Position numbers and translations under genes: made by a program. Positions 1 to 11,939 of a stretch of DNA of 54,390 nt are shown here, piece after piece. Position 1 is the stretch's first letter, and every line of letters starts with the position of its first letter. Source of the DNA: Bog-473 sp052140165. Its GTDB lineage: Bacteria; Actinomycetota; Acidimicrobiia; Acidimicrobiales; RAAP-2. Below the pieces are notes generated by a model. That model was not told where the DNA came from. It made no database searches and saw only the letters and a list, made by a program, of their open reading frames with translations. The DNA lies in the NCBI GenBank assembly GCA_052140165.1, contig JBKQUM010000170.1, positions 1 through 54,390 of the forward strand. The letters run 5' to 3'.

Positions 1-2
1 AC

Positions 3-2444
<2,442 letters not shown>

Positions 2445-2450
2445 GCCGAC

Positions 2451-2668
2451 TCAGGGGTCGAGGAGCGCCACGAAGGCGGCCAGCGTGTCCTCGCCACCGG
2501 GCGGCACGCGCAGCGAGTGGGTCCGGCTGTCGGGCCCGAGGTCGATGGCGACGTCGAAGAAGGCGCAGGACCGCTTCTCGCGCTGGCCTGCCACTCCGGC
2601 ACCCGTTCGGCCAGCGATCCGGTGTCCAGGCTGCAGGCGATCGGGCCCGGCTCCTGCGGTGGCGTCAT
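2451..2668 (-). pseudogene. Broken small conserved protein (internal out-of-frame deletion)
   Basis: The reading frame opens with MTPPQEPGPIACSLD and an EWQA segment. After about 28 codons the similarity jumps to another frame that reads REKRSCAFFDVAIDLG and LRVPPGGEDTLAAFV, then stops at 2451. Both halves resemble one small actinobacterial family with an N-terminal ACSL...EW part and a C-terminal E..CC.FF part. In intact members these are separated by roughly 35-40 residues, as I recall the family. Here the middle is absent and the two ends are out of frame, so a deletion of a length not divisible by three is the simplest reading. The ATG overlaps the stop of the upstream DinB-like gene (ATGA), as expected for an old two-gene operon. 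A sequencing error alone would not explain the missing middle. Confidence 0.6.
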
Positions 2669-3174
2669 TGCCGCCCGCCCGCCACCAGCGTGTCCCGCGT
2701 GATCTCCATGTGGCCGAGGTGCTGGAACAGCTCCTCGAGGATGTGGACCAGCACCGCGCCCTTGGTCCGGGTGTAGGGCTCCGGGTCCCCGGGCTCGGGG
2801 CGCACGCCCACCGGGGCGGCGCCGGCGACCAGCCCGACGATGTCCTCGCGCAGCCGCCGGCGGGCGTGCTCGGCGCGCCGCAGCAGCCCGGCCACATCAC
2901 CGCGCGCGGCGAACTCGGCGCTGCGGTCGCGCTGCACCGGGCGCTCGGCCACGGTCGCTCCACCCCAGTACTCCATGACGCCGAGGCAGTGGGTGAGGAT
3001 CACGTAGGCGGAATTGCCGCCGCGAAAGGACGGCCGCCGGTTGGCCAGGTCGTCGCCGAGCTCCTCGACGATGCCGGCCATGGCGGAGAGGGCGAGGTCG
3101 ACGAACCACAAGAAGTCCTCCGCCGAGACGGCGACCGGGCCGGACTCCGCGGCGTCAGTGGGCGATCCAGGCAT
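2665..3174 (-). CDS. DinB/DUF664-like four-helix protein
   Basis: A 169-residue protein of the DinB / mycothiol-dependent maleylpyruvate isomerase-like fold. Typical features are an early helix (AEDFLWFVDLALSAM), a HCLGVMEYW helix holding the first conserved His, and a C-terminal HILEELFQHLGHMEITRD helix that supplies the other metal-ligand histidines. Members are metal-binding thiol transferases or of unknown function. The C-terminal EE.FQH.GH pattern is common in actinobacterial DUF664 proteins. The chosen ATG overlaps the end of the upstream Rrf2 gene by 20 bases, which suggests co-transcription; a later start is possible. The downstream pseudogene starts inside its stop codon. The substrate is unknown. 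Confidence 0.75.
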   Translation of the reverse strand: MPGSPTDAAESGPVAVSAEDFLWFVDLALSAMAGIVEELGDDLANRRPSFRGGNSAYVILTHCLGVMEYWGGATVAERPVQRDRSAEFAARGDVAGLLRRAEHARRRLREDIVGLVAGAAPVGVRPEPGDPEPYTRTKGAVLVHILEELFQHLGHMEITRDTLVAGGRQ

Positions 3175-3607
3175 CGGGGTCGGTGACCATCTTCTGCACG
3201 TGCGGGGGCAGCTTGCCCGTGATCACGTCGGTCAGGGTGACCTTCTCGAGCACCATGCGCAGGCTGGCCCGCACCGCCACCCAGACCTGCTGGAGGTTCT
3301 CGGCCGCGCCGTCGTAGCTGGTGGCCTCGGGCCGGAAGCCCCGCACCTCGGCCAGCGGGCCGTCGAGGGCGCGGATGACGTCGGCGATGGTGATGGCGTC
3401 GGGCTCGCGGGCCAGCCGGTAGCCGCCCTCGGCGCCGCGCTGGCTGGCCACGACGCCGGCCCGCCGGAGGTCGGCCAGGATGGCGCCGAGGAAGCGGGGC
3501 GGCAGGCCCTGCTCGCCGGCCAGGTACTCGGCGGTCTGGGGCGTCCCGGCGGCGGCCAGCGTGAGCAGGGCGCGGATGCCGTAGTCGACCTTGGCCGGGA
3601 TGTGCAT
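3155..3607 (-). CDS. Rrf2-family transcriptional regulator without cysteines
   Basis: A 150-residue winged-helix regulator. The ATG at 3607 is chosen because the family begins with (M)xIxxKVDYGIRALLxLA, seen here as MHIPAKVDYGIRALL; upstream codons are antisense to the neighbour. The recognition region GGYRLAREPDAITIADVIRALDGPL is typical of Rrf2. IscR, NsrR and RsrR types ligate an Fe-S cluster through three cysteines, but this protein contains no cysteine at all, so it cannot sense through such a cluster and more resembles the CymR-like branch. It diverges from a DNA glycosylase gene with 61 bases between the starts. Its target is not shown by the sequence; the sufC operon is 4 kb away. Confidence 0.85.
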   Translation of the reverse strand: MHIPAKVDYGIRALLTLAAAGTPQTAEYLAGEQGLPPRFLGAILADLRRAGVVASQRGAEGGYRLAREPDAITIADVIRALDGPLAEVRGFRPEATSYDGAAENLQQVWVAVRASLRMVLEKVTLTDVITGKLPPHVQKMVTDPDAWIAH

Positions 3608-3668
3608 GGCGAGATTCTGCCCGCGTCGCGGCGCCGGGGCACGTCCGGCGCCGTGGCAAGATCTCCCC

Positions 3669-4250
3669 GTGGCACGGGCCGCATTGCACATCACGGGCGA
3701 CGACGAGGCGGACGCGGTGCTCAGCCGCGATCCACTGGCGCTGCTCATCGGGATGGTGTTGGACCAGCAGGTCACGATGGAGAAGGCCTTCTCCTCGCCG
3801 GCCGAGCTGGCGCGGCGGCTGGGCGGCGCGCTCGACGCGGCGTCCATCGCCGCCATGGAGCCCGACGACCTCGCCGCGGTCTTCAAGGAGCGCCCCGCCC
3901 TGCACCGCTTCCCCGGGTCGATGGCCGGGCGGGTGCAGCAGGTGAGCCGCGCCGTCGCCGACGACTACGGCGGCAGGGCCGATGCGATCTGGAAGGGCAC
4001 CCACAGCGGGGAGGAGCTGGTGGAGCGCTTGCAGTCCCTGCCCGGGTTCGGGGAGCAGAAGTCGAGGATCTTCGCCGCCCTGCTCGGCAAGCAGCTCGGC
4101 GTGCGCCCCGAGGGATGGCGGGAGGCCACCGCCCCCTACGGCGGAGCCGGGACGTTCCTCTCGGTGGCGGACATCACCGACGCCACGAGCCTGGAGAAGG
4201 TCAGGGCCACCAAGAGGGCGATGAAGGCCAGGGCACGCGGCGGGGCATGA
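3669..4250 (+). CDS. HhH-GPD-type base excision repair protein
   Basis: A 193-residue protein of the short actinobacterial HhH-GPD family (DNA glycosylase-like). The GTG at 3669 is chosen because the family starts close to (V)ARAALHITGDxEAD; the upstream extension lies in the promoter of the divergent Rrf2 gene. Visible features are DPLALLIGMVLDQQVTME near residue 25, a helix-hairpin-helix with LQSLPGFGEQKSRIF around residue 120, and a Lys/Arg-rich C-terminus. The family is presumed to excise damaged bases, but most members are untested. Its stop codon overlaps the thiE start (ATGA), so the two genes are translationally coupled. Confidence 0.85.
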   Translation: MARAALHITGDDEADAVLSRDPLALLIGMVLDQQVTMEKAFSSPAELARRLGGALDAASIAAMEPDDLAAVFKERPALHRFPGSMAGRVQQVSRAVADDYGGRADAIWKGTHSGEELVERLQSLPGFGEQKSRIFAALLGKQLGVRPEGWREATAPYGGAGTFLSVADITDATSLEKVRATKRAMKARARGGA

Positions 4251-4897
4251 CCGCGGCGGGGGACCTCTCGGGTCGCCGCCTGTACCTCTGCACGCCGGAC
4301 CGCCCCGACCTGCCCGACTTCCTCGCGGCGTGCATGGAGGGCGGCGTGGACGTGGTCCAGCTACGCGACAAGGATCTCGACGCCCGGCCGCTGATCGCCC
4401 GGGCGCGGCTGGCGGCCGAGGTGTGCCGCGCCCACGGCGTGCCCTTCGTGCTCAACGACCGGCCCGACCTGGCGCTCGAGGTGGGCGCCGACGGCGTCCA
4501 CGTCGGGCAGGACGACGCGCCGGTGGCCCTGGCGCGGCGGATCCTCGGTCCTCGGGCGATCGTCGGCCTCTCCACCCACTCCGAGTCGGACCTGGCCGCC
4601 GCGGCGGCCGAGGACGTGAGCTACATCTCGGCCGGGCCGGTCGAGGCCACGCCGACCAAGCCCGGGCGGGCGGGCACGGGCGTGGGCTACGTCAGTCTGG
4701 CCAGCGCACGATCCAGCGTTCCCGTCTTCGTGACGGGCGGTGTGACACCGGAGAGAATCCCTGCCCTGACGTCCGCCGGTGTCCGTCACTTCGTAGTGGT
4801 GCGCTATCTGACCCGCGCCGCCGACGCGCGGCGCGCGGCTCGGGCGTTGCGCGATGCGATCGATTCAGCGTTGAGTAGCGAGCCAGCGGCGGGCTGA
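4247..4897 (+). CDS. thiE: Thiamine phosphate synthase
   Basis: This 216-residue TIM-barrel enzyme joins the hydroxymethylpyrimidine and thiazole moieties to form thiamine monophosphate. The ATG at 4247 overlaps the stop of the upstream glycosylase gene and gives an N-terminus of normal length. Family motifs in order are VQLRDKD (pyrimidine pyrophosphate binding), FVLNDRPDLALEVGADGVHVGQDD, IVGLSTHSESDLAAA, YISAGPVEATPTKPG (phosphate loop) and VFVTGGVTPERI. No other thiamine gene is nearby and I see no TPP riboswitch upstream; expression probably comes from the glycosylase promoter. The last 25 residues are poorly conserved. Confidence 0.95.
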   Translation: MTAAGDLSGRRLYLCTPDRPDLPDFLAACMEGGVDVVQLRDKDLDARPLIARARLAAEVCRAHGVPFVLNDRPDLALEVGADGVHVGQDDAPVALARRILGPRAIVGLSTHSESDLAAAAAEDVSYISAGPVEATPTKPGRAGTGVGYVSLASARSSVPVFVTGGVTPERIPALTSAGVRHFVVVRYLTRAADARRAARALRDAIDSALSSEPAAG

Positions 4898-5145
4898 CGT
4901 CGGCGGGCTCCGACGCGCCGGACGAGCGGCGGGACGGAGCCTGCTCGCTCGTCGTGGCGCATGGTCCCGACGGGTGCGACGTCGCCAAGAATCCCTGATC
5001 CTGCGTGGTCATCCCCGCCCCGGAGAACTCGACCACCACGGTGAAGGGCGTCGCTGCCCCGTCGGTCATGGTCTCTGTTCTCGGAACGAGGTACGCCCGC
5101 CTTGAGCGCGGTCTCGGCCCGGGGCGGAAGTGGGCCGGCCGCCGC

Positions 5146-5895
5146 CTAGTGGCGCCGCTCGAGCCAGCCCACGAGGATGGCGATCACCCTGGGATCGGCC
5201 CGGAGCCAGTGGCCCGCTCCGAGGACCTCGTGGAGCTCGCAGGGCCCCGTGGCCGCGTCGGCCAGGGCGCGGGCGTCGGCCAGCGGGACGTCGGGGTCGT
5301 CGGACCCGTGGACCATCAGGAGGGGCCGGCCCCTGAGGAGGGCGGCGTCCTCGGCGGGGTGGAGGACGGAGAGCTCCTTGGCCCAGGCCTCCACCGAGGC
5401 CGGGAAGCCGGATGCGGTGATCAGGCCGTTCTCCCGGCAGCTGGCGAGGAGGTCCCCGGGGTCCCGCGCCAGGGGCCCGAGGTCCGACGGCGTGCCCAGG
5501 CAGGCGACGCCCGCCACCCGGTCGTCCCCGGCGGCCAGGTGGAGCGCGAGGACCCCGCCGAACCCGAAGCCGATGACGAGCCGGGGCGAGTCCCCGGGGA
5601 TCTCGTTCTCGGCCAGGAACCGCAGGTCGTCGAGCCAGCCCAGCGCGGAGAAGTCGCCGGCCGACTCGCCGGCGCCGCGCAGCGCGGCCGTCACGACACG
5701 CCAGCCCGACTCACGCGTGAGCCGGTCGGCCAGGGCGGGGAACGTGAGCGCCACGTCGGCGGCCGAGCCCTTGGGCCGCGGCAGGTCGTGGCAGAGGAGC
5801 ACGTGGCCCCGGACCGGTGCACCCGGGCCGGTGGAGCTCACATAGGACGCGAGGTCGCCCGCCGGTCCGGGCCGGAGCCTGAATGGCCCCGGCAT
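5146..5895 (-). CDS. Alpha/beta-hydrolase-fold protein lacking the nucleophile serine
   Basis: A 249-residue alpha/beta-hydrolase of the dienelactone-hydrolase/acyl-esterase shape. HVLLCHDLPRP is the early oxyanion strand, RGAGESAG the following loop, HGSDDPDVPLADA holds the acid, and GAGHWLRADP holds the catalytic His. The nucleophile elbow reads GFGFGG, where the usual G-x-S-x-G has Gly in place of Ser (or Cys/Asp). Classical hydrolysis is therefore unlikely, and the protein may be a non-catalytic fold member or use another chemistry. It starts one base after the stop of the acyl-CoA dehydrogenase gene and must be translated with it, which suggests an acyl-CoA-related role. Confidence 0.8.
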   Translation of the reverse strand: MPGPFRLRPGPAGDLASYVSSTGPGAPVRGHVLLCHDLPRPKGSAADVALTFPALADRLTRESGWRVVTAALRGAGESAGDFSALGWLDDLRFLAENEIPGDSPRLVIGFGFGGVLALHLAAGDDRVAGVACLGTPSDLGPLARDPGDLLASCRENGLITASGFPASVEAWAKELSVLHPAEDAALLRGRPLLMVHGSDDPDVPLADARALADAATGPCELHEVLGAGHWLRADPRVIAILVGWLERRH

Positions 5896-5896
5896 C

Positions 5897-7012
5897 TCAG
5901 ATCCCGATGCGCTGCGCCAGCAGCTCGCGGTGGTAGGAGGGATCGCCCAGGAGCAGCTCGGACGACTTGGCCCGCTTGAAGTAGAGGTGGGCGGGATGCT
6001 CCCAGGTGAAGCCGATGCCGCCGTGGATCTGGATGTTCTCCGCGGCAGCGTGGAAGTAGGCCTCCGAGCAGTACGACTTGGCCAGGCTGGCCACCACCGG
6101 CAGCTCGTCGGAGTCCTCGGCGGCGGCCCAGGCGGCGTAGTAGGCGGCCGACTTGGCGGACTCCACCTCGAGCAGCATGTCGGCGCACTTGTGCTTGATC
6201 GCCTGGAAGCTGCCGATCGGCCGGCCGAACTGGATGCGCGTCTTGGCGTACTCGACCGACGCGTCGAGGACGTGCTGCGCGCCGCCCACCTGCTCGGCGG
6301 CCAGCGCCACCGCGGCCAGGTCCAGCGTCTTGGACAGGCCCGGCTCGGCGCCGCCGTCCGTGCCGATGAGCACCGCCGGTGTCGAGGCGAACTCCAGGCG
6401 GGCCTGCTTGCGCGTCTGGTCCATGGTCGGCAGCGGTGTGCGGGTCAGCCCCGCCGCGTCACCGTCGACCGCGAAGAGCGACACGCCCGCCGCGGTGCGG
6501 GCGGCGACGATGATCAGGTTGGCGACGTGCCCGTCGATGACGAACATCTTGTGGCCGTTCAGCTGCCAGGCGTCGCCCTTCTTGGTGGCGGCGAGCTCCA
6601 CTCCGCTGAAGTCCCACTTCCCGTTGTCCTCGGTGATGGCGAGCGTGGCGATCGTCTCGCCCGACGCGATCCCCGGCAGGTAGGTCTTCTTGGCCTCGTC
6701 GTCGCCGGAGGTGAGCAGGGCGTTGGCCCCCAGCGCCACCGACGAGAAGAACGGCGCGCACAGCAGTGCCGCGCCCATCTCCTCGAGCACGACGAGCAGC
6801 TCCACGTACGTGAAGCCCGAGCCGCCGAACTCCTCGGGGATGGTGAGCGACTGCAGGCCCAGCTGGTCGGCCATCTGGCTCCACACCGCGGGGTCGTAAC
6901 CCTCCGTGGTGTCCATCAGGCGGCGCACCTCGGTCTCGGGCGACTTCTCGGCCAGGAACCGGCGCACCGCGGTCCGCAGCTCCTCCTGCTCGTCACTGAA
7001 GGCGAAATTCAT
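5897..7012 (-). CDS. Acyl-CoA dehydrogenase family protein
   Basis: A 371-residue flavoprotein of the acyl-CoA dehydrogenase family. The ATG at 7012 is chosen because the family starts with MNFAFSDEQEELR; the codons above it are not conserved. Domains are an N-terminal helical part (1-115), a beta domain with TLAITEDNGKWD (about 125-135), and a C-terminal helical part with RIQFGRPIGSFQAIKH and IQIHGGIGFTWEHPAH. The segment where short-chain enzymes carry YEGT with the catalytic Glu reads KSSELLLGD instead. This is common among mycobacterial FadE proteins that work as mixed tetramers, so it may need a partner subunit. It is followed after one base by an alpha/beta-hydrolase. Confidence 0.9.
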   Translation of the reverse strand: MNFAFSDEQEELRTAVRRFLAEKSPETEVRRLMDTTEGYDPAVWSQMADQLGLQSLTIPEEFGGSGFTYVELLVVLEEMGAALLCAPFFSSVALGANALLTSGDDEAKKTYLPGIASGETIATLAITEDNGKWDFSGVELAATKKGDAWQLNGHKMFVIDGHVANLIIVAARTAAGVSLFAVDGDAAGLTRTPLPTMDQTRKQARLEFASTPAVLIGTDGGAEPGLSKTLDLAAVALAAEQVGGAQHVLDASVEYAKTRIQFGRPIGSFQAIKHKCADMLLEVESAKSAAYYAAWAAAEDSDELPVVASLAKSYCSEAYFHAAAENIQIHGGIGFTWEHPAHLYFKRAKSSELLLGDPSYHRELLAQRIGI

Positions 7013-7149
7013 GCCCAGGCTCCTCTGCCTCTCCCCCGGCAGCCCCGCCGGCGGTGTGTCGCTTGCTGACATGCGGTGTCTACCAGACCGCGGGCCTCGG
7101 CGACCAGATCCGTGCCGAACGGACGACGTGTCTGTGCCACGCTGGGGTC

Positions 7150-7767
7150 ATGGGACAGCTGGAGAAGATCTGGAGCGACACGGCGGCCGAGGTCCACCAG
7201 ATCGTGGTGGGCCCGATGGACAACAACGTCTACATCCTGCGTTGCCGCCGCACCGGGGACGCCATGCTCATCGACGCCGCCAACGAGCACGAGGCCCTCC
7301 TCGAGATCTGCAAGCAGTTGGGCGTGACCCAGGTGGTCGAGACGCACGGCCACTGGGACCACATCCAGGCGGTGCCCGCCGTGCGCGAGGCGGGTATCTC
7401 CGTGGCCGTGACCAGCGCCGACGCAGGCATGCTGCCCAGCTACGACCTGATCCTGGACGACGACGAGCTCCTGAGCGTCGGCGACCTGCGGATCAAGACC
7501 CTCGCCACGCCGGGCCACACCCCCGGCTCCATCTGCTTCGCCGTCGAGGGCACGAACCTGCTGTTCACGGGCGACACCCTCTTCCCCGGCGGGCCCGGCA
7601 ACACCTCGTTCGAGAACGCCGACTTCGACACCATCATCCAGTCGATCGACCGGCGCATCTTCGCCCGCTTCGATCCGGGCACCCTCGTCCTGCCCGGCCA
7701 CGGCACCTCCACCACGGTCGGGGACGAGTCGCCCCACCTCGCCGAATGGGTGGATCGGGGGTGGTGA
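7150..7767 (+). CDS. Metallo-beta-lactamase-fold hydrolase
   Basis: A 205-residue single-domain MBL-fold protein. The ATG at 7150 fits the family start (MGQLEKIW). The zinc motif is THGHWDHI at residues 65-71 (H-x-H-x-D-H). Further ligands are in LATPGHTPGSICF, FTGDTLFPGG and LPGHGTST. The arrangement resembles glyoxalase II-like and sulfur dioxygenase-like hydrolases, but the substrate cannot be told from sequence. It ends 79 bases before sufC on the same strand; in several actinobacteria a small MBL protein lies near suf genes, so read-through into the suf operon is possible. Confidence 0.85.
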   Translation: MGQLEKIWSDTAAEVHQIVVGPMDNNVYILRCRRTGDAMLIDAANEHEALLEICKQLGVTQVVETHGHWDHIQAVPAVREAGISVAVTSADAGMLPSYDLILDDDELLSVGDLRIKTLATPGHTPGSICFAVEGTNLLFTGDTLFPGGPGNTSFENADFDTIIQSIDRRIFARFDPGTLVLPGHGTSTTVGDESPHLAEWVDRGW

Positions 7768-7846
7768 GGGCCGCCGGAGCAGGGTCCGGCGAGGCGGGTG
7801 CGGCGACCCGTCCCGGAAATCTGACTAAAACGGTAAGCTTTGAGAG

Positions 7847-8592
<746 letters not shown>

Positions 8593-8596
<4 letters not shown>

Positions 8597-9849
8597 CGCC
8601 GCCCGCCGGCGCGGCCCCGCTCAACGTCGAGGCCCTGCGCAAGGACTTCCCCCTGCTGTCGCGCATGGTGAACGGCAAGCCGATCGTGTATCTCGATGCC
8701 GCCGCCTCCGCGCTCCAGCCGCGGTCGGTGATCGACGCCATGACGCGCTACTACGAGACCACGCACGCCAACGTCCACCGCGGCGTCTACGCGACGGCCG
8801 AGGAGGCCACCGCCCTGTACGAGCGGGCCCGGGTGGTGGCGGGACGCTTCATCGGCGCGCCGGACCCGGCCCACGAGATCGTCTTCACCAAGAACACGAC
8901 CGAGTCGCTCAACCTGGTGGCGCACAGCTGGGGCCGGGCCAACCTGCGGGCGGGCGACACCATCCTCCTGACCGAGATGGAGCACCACGCCAACATCGTC
9001 CCCTGGATGATCCTCTCCGAGGAGATCGGCGGGCTCGACATCCGCTACATCCCGATCGACGCCGACGGGCGCCTCGTGCTCGACGACCTCGACGCGCTGG
9101 TCGACGGGGTCAAGCTCGTCGGCATCACGGCCATGTCCAACGTCCTCGGCACGATCCCCCCGGTGGCACAGGTGGCCGAGGTCGCGCACCGCGCCGGGGC
9201 GCTCGTGGTCGCCGACGGGGCGCAGCTCGTCCCGCACGCGCCGGTCGACGTCACCGCGCTCGGGGCCGACGTCCTCGCCTTCTCGGCCCACAAGACGATG
9301 GGACCGACGGGCCTCGGGGTCCTGTGGGCCCGCGCCGCGCTGCTCGAGGGCATGGGGCCCTTCCTCGGCGGCGGCGGGATGATCCTGGACGTGAAGCTCG
9401 ACTCCTTCCGGCCGGCGCCACCACCGGCCCGCTTCGAGGCGGGCACCCCGCCCATCGCGGAGGCGGTGGGGCTCACCGCGGCGATCGAGTACCTGAGCGA
9501 CATCGGGATGGACCGCATCCGCGCCCACGAGCTGGCGCTGACCGATTACGCGCTGGCCCGCCTGGACGAGAAGCTCGGGTCCGACTGCCGCATCTTCGGA
9601 CCCCCGGCCGGACCCGACCGCGGCGGCGTGCTGTCACTGGCCTACCGGGACGTGCACGCGCACGACCTCGCCCAGGTGCTCGACCAATTCGGCGTCTGCG
9701 TGCGGCCGGGCCACCATTGCGCCAAGCCCCTGATGCGCAAGCTGGGCGTGCAGGCCACCGCACGGGCGTCGTTGTCCCTGTTCAGCGACGAACACGACAT
9801 CGAGGTGCTGATCGAGGGATTGCTGGAAGCCGGTAGATTGTTCCGCTGA
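8593..9849 (+). CDS. sufS: Cysteine desulfurase SufS
   Basis: A PLP enzyme of 418 residues that takes sulfur from cysteine as a persulfide. The GTG at 8593 overlaps the sufC stop (GTGA). The frame reads YLDAAASALQP, THANVHRGVY, TEMEHHANIVPW, then SAHKTMGPTG with the PLP lysine at about 234. The persulfide cysteine is in VRPGHHCAKPLM at about 376. This active-site loop with GHHCA is the group II (SufS) form, which passes sulfur to SufU or SufE. SufU is encoded directly downstream with a TGATG overlap. Confidence 0.95.
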
Positions 9850-10334
9850 TGGCCGACCTCGAAGAGCTGTACCGCGAGATCATCCTCGATCACTACCGCT
9901 CGCCGAGGAACCGGGGCGAGCTGGACTCGCCCCCCGCCCATCGTGTGGAGGGCTTCAACCCGCTGTGCGGCGACGAGGTGGTGCTCTCCATGGTGGTCGA
10001 GGACGGCACGCTGGCCGACCTCAAGATCGCCGGCTCGGGCTGCTCCATCAGCCAGTCCTCCGCCTCGCTCATGTCGGCCGCCGTCAAGGGCAGGCCGGTC
10101 GGCGAGGTGCGCCAGCTGATCAGCACCTTCAAGGGGATGATGTCGATCCACGAGGCGTCCCTGGAGCACGACGGGGACGGCGCCGACGAGCCAGAGGAGA
10201 TCGACCTCGACAAGCTGGGCGAGCTGGCGGCGCTCCAGGGCGTCGTGAAGTTCCCGGTGCGCATCAAGTGCGCCACCCTCAGCTGGAACGCGCTCGCCCA
10301 GGGCCTCGACGAGGTGGCCGCCGAGGCCTCCTGA
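9849..10334 (+). CDS. sufU: SufU sulfur acceptor / iron-sulfur scaffold-like protein
   Basis: A 161-residue zinc-bound sulfur transfer protein that accepts persulfide from SufS. Start and stop are fixed by the TGATG overlap with sufS. The three cysteines of SufU are present in NPLCGDE (C40), AGSGCSIS (C65) and RIKCATLSW (C141), with Asp42 as zinc ligand. The insertion between the second and third cysteine (about residues 95-130, rich in Asp and Glu) is the mark that separates SufU from IscU. It closes the plus-strand suf operon and is convergent with the LCP gene; the 219-base gap after it holds no convincing gene. Confidence 0.95.
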   Translation: MADLEELYREIILDHYRSPRNRGELDSPPAHRVEGFNPLCGDEVVLSMVVEDGTLADLKIAGSGCSISQSSASLMSAAVKGRPVGEVRQLISTFKGMMSIHEASLEHDGDGADEPEEIDLDKLGELAALQGVVKFPVRIKCATLSWNALAQGLDEVAAEAS

Positions 10335-10553
10335 TCGGGCCGGCGCATCCGCTGCGTCAGCCGCCCACATGTCCCGCGCCGCCGACCGACTGCCTGCGCG
10401 TCCACGACCGCGGGGAGCGCTCGACCGCGGTCACCTCTGGCACCAGCGGGACGATCCAGTCCGGCGCGACGTGCGCCCCGGAGCTGCAACCGCGCGCGGG
10501 ACAGCGCCACGGCCGCGACGAGGACCCAGACGGGCCGGAAGCGGGCCCCGTCG

Positions 10554-11939
10554 CTAAGTGGGGCTGCAGGTGGTCGGGTTGAACGACGGCGGTGCGGGGG
10601 CGGCCGGGGCGGTGCTGGTGCCCGTCGCCGGCGTCCCCGGAGCGGCGGCGGCCGGAGGGGCCGTCGTGGGCGTGACGGGCGGCGGCGGGTTGGGGTTGCC
10701 GGCGGCGTCGGGAGGCGGGCTGGTCGGCGTGACGAGGCTGGAGCCGAAGATGCTCACCAGCATCTGCTGGGCCGCGGGCTGGTCCACGGTCAGGACGTCG
10801 CCCAGGCCGCCGAAGCCGTTGGCCGCGACCGTGGGCAGCGTCAGCCCGCCCAGGTTGGTGGGGTCGAACGAGTGATAGGTCAGGGCGAGCCCGATCAGCT
10901 CGTTGAAGCCGAAGCCGTCGTCGATCTGGATGCCCTCGTGGATGGACCCGATGAACGAGTTGACCGTGAGCGGGTTCACCTTCGACTTGGCCGCGCTCAT
11001 GAGAGCCTTGATGAAGACGTCCTGGCGCTGGATCCGCCCGAAGTCGCTCGTCCCGTCGTACTGCCAGTAGCCGTCGGCGTAGTACTCGTAGTGGCGGGCG
11101 CGCGCCACGGCCAGTGCCTGGGCGCCGTTGAGGAGCTGGCACCCGGGCGTCGTGATGTCGAGGCCCGAGTACGCGTCCTTGGCCGGGTAGGGGAAGTCGA
11201 GGTAGATGCCGCCCAGCGCGTTGACGGCGTCCTGGAAGCCGGAGAAGTCGACCTGGACGACGTGGTTGATCGGGATGCCGAAGTTGGCGGTGATGGTCTT
11301 CACCAACTGGTTGGCGCCGGAGTTGTAGGAGGCGTTGATCCTGTTATAGGTGCCGAATTGCGACGAGTCCGGCGCGAGCATCGACACGACGGTGTCGCGC
11401 GGGATGGAGACGATCTGGATCTGCTTGGTCGACGGCGTCACCCTCCACAGCTGCACGACGTCGCTGCGCTGCCCGGTGACCGCCGCGGCCGAGCCGAACG
11501 CCTGCGCGGCCGCGGCGGACTCGCCGACGCGGCTGTCCGAACCTATGACGAGGATGGTGAACGGCGCCCCGCTCGCTGCCGCCACCTCGTCACTGATGTG
11601 GATCTTGCTGATCTGGTCGTAGCGGTACCACAGGTAGCCGTACCCGGCTCCGACGGTCGCCACCAGAACCACGATCGCCCCCAGCAGCGCCACCACCGTC
11701 TTCTTGGCGACGCTCCACTTCGGCTTCCCGCTGCGCCGCTTCGCTCGGCGCGTGGCGCGCGAGGCGTCGATGCGGTCGCCCAGGGACCGCAGCCCGGACT
11801 CGTTGGCGACGTTCCCGGCGTCGGACCCGCCGCGCATCTGGCGACCGAGCGCGGACAGCCCCTCCTGGTTCGCGGCCTGGCCGCGATGCCTCCGGGGTGA
11901 GCGGTCCGACCCGTCGCCCGTTGGACGACCGTTCGCCAT
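10554..11939 (-). CDS. LytR-CpsA-Psr (LCP) family cell-wall ligase
   Basis: A 461-residue membrane-anchored protein expected to transfer lipid-linked glycopolymers to peptidoglycan. The N-terminal 80 residues are cytoplasmic and rich in Arg and Gly. A single membrane segment spans about 81-103. The LCP domain covers about 125-345 with ILVIGSDSR, IVSIPRDTVV (pyrophosphate-binding Arg), NRINASYNSG and FGRIQRQDVFIKAL. The last 60 residues are a Pro/Ala/Thr-rich tail typical of actinobacterial wall proteins. It follows the sufC2 gene on the same strand after 136 bases and probably has its own promoter. Confidence 0.9.
   Translation of the reverse strand: MANGRPTGDGSDRSPRRHRGQAANQEGLSALGRQMRGGSDAGNVANESGLRSLGDRIDASRATRRAKRRSGKPKWSVAKKTVVALLGAIVVLVATVGAGYGYLWYRYDQISKIHISDEVAAASGAPFTILVIGSDSRVGESAAAAQAFGSAAAVTGQRSDVVQLWRVTPSTKQIQIVSIPRDTVVSMLAPDSSQFGTYNRINASYNSGANQLVKTITANFGIPINHVVQVDFSGFQDAVNALGGIYLDFPYPAKDAYSGLDITTPGCQLLNGAQALAVARARHYEYYADGYWQYDGTSDFGRIQRQDVFIKALMSAAKSKVNPLTVNSFIGSIHEGIQIDDGFGFNELIGLALTYHSFDPTNLGGLTLPTVAANGFGGLGDVLTVDQPAAQQMLVSIFGSSLVTPTSPPPDAAGNPNPPPPVTPTTAPPAAAAPGTPATGTSTAPAAPAPPSFNPTTCSPT

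Noticed and set aside
4898..5145. Short frames on both strands between thiE and the hydrolase gene
   Set aside because: None shows a recognisable motif or a good ribosome-binding site; the region lies between convergent genes. No TPP riboswitch motif was seen.
10335..10553. Minus-strand fragments (a hydrophobic stretch, then a GAHVAPDWIVPL-like stretch) after the LCP gene
   Set aside because: They would need a frameshift to join and have no start; they could be a gene remnant but evidence is too thin.
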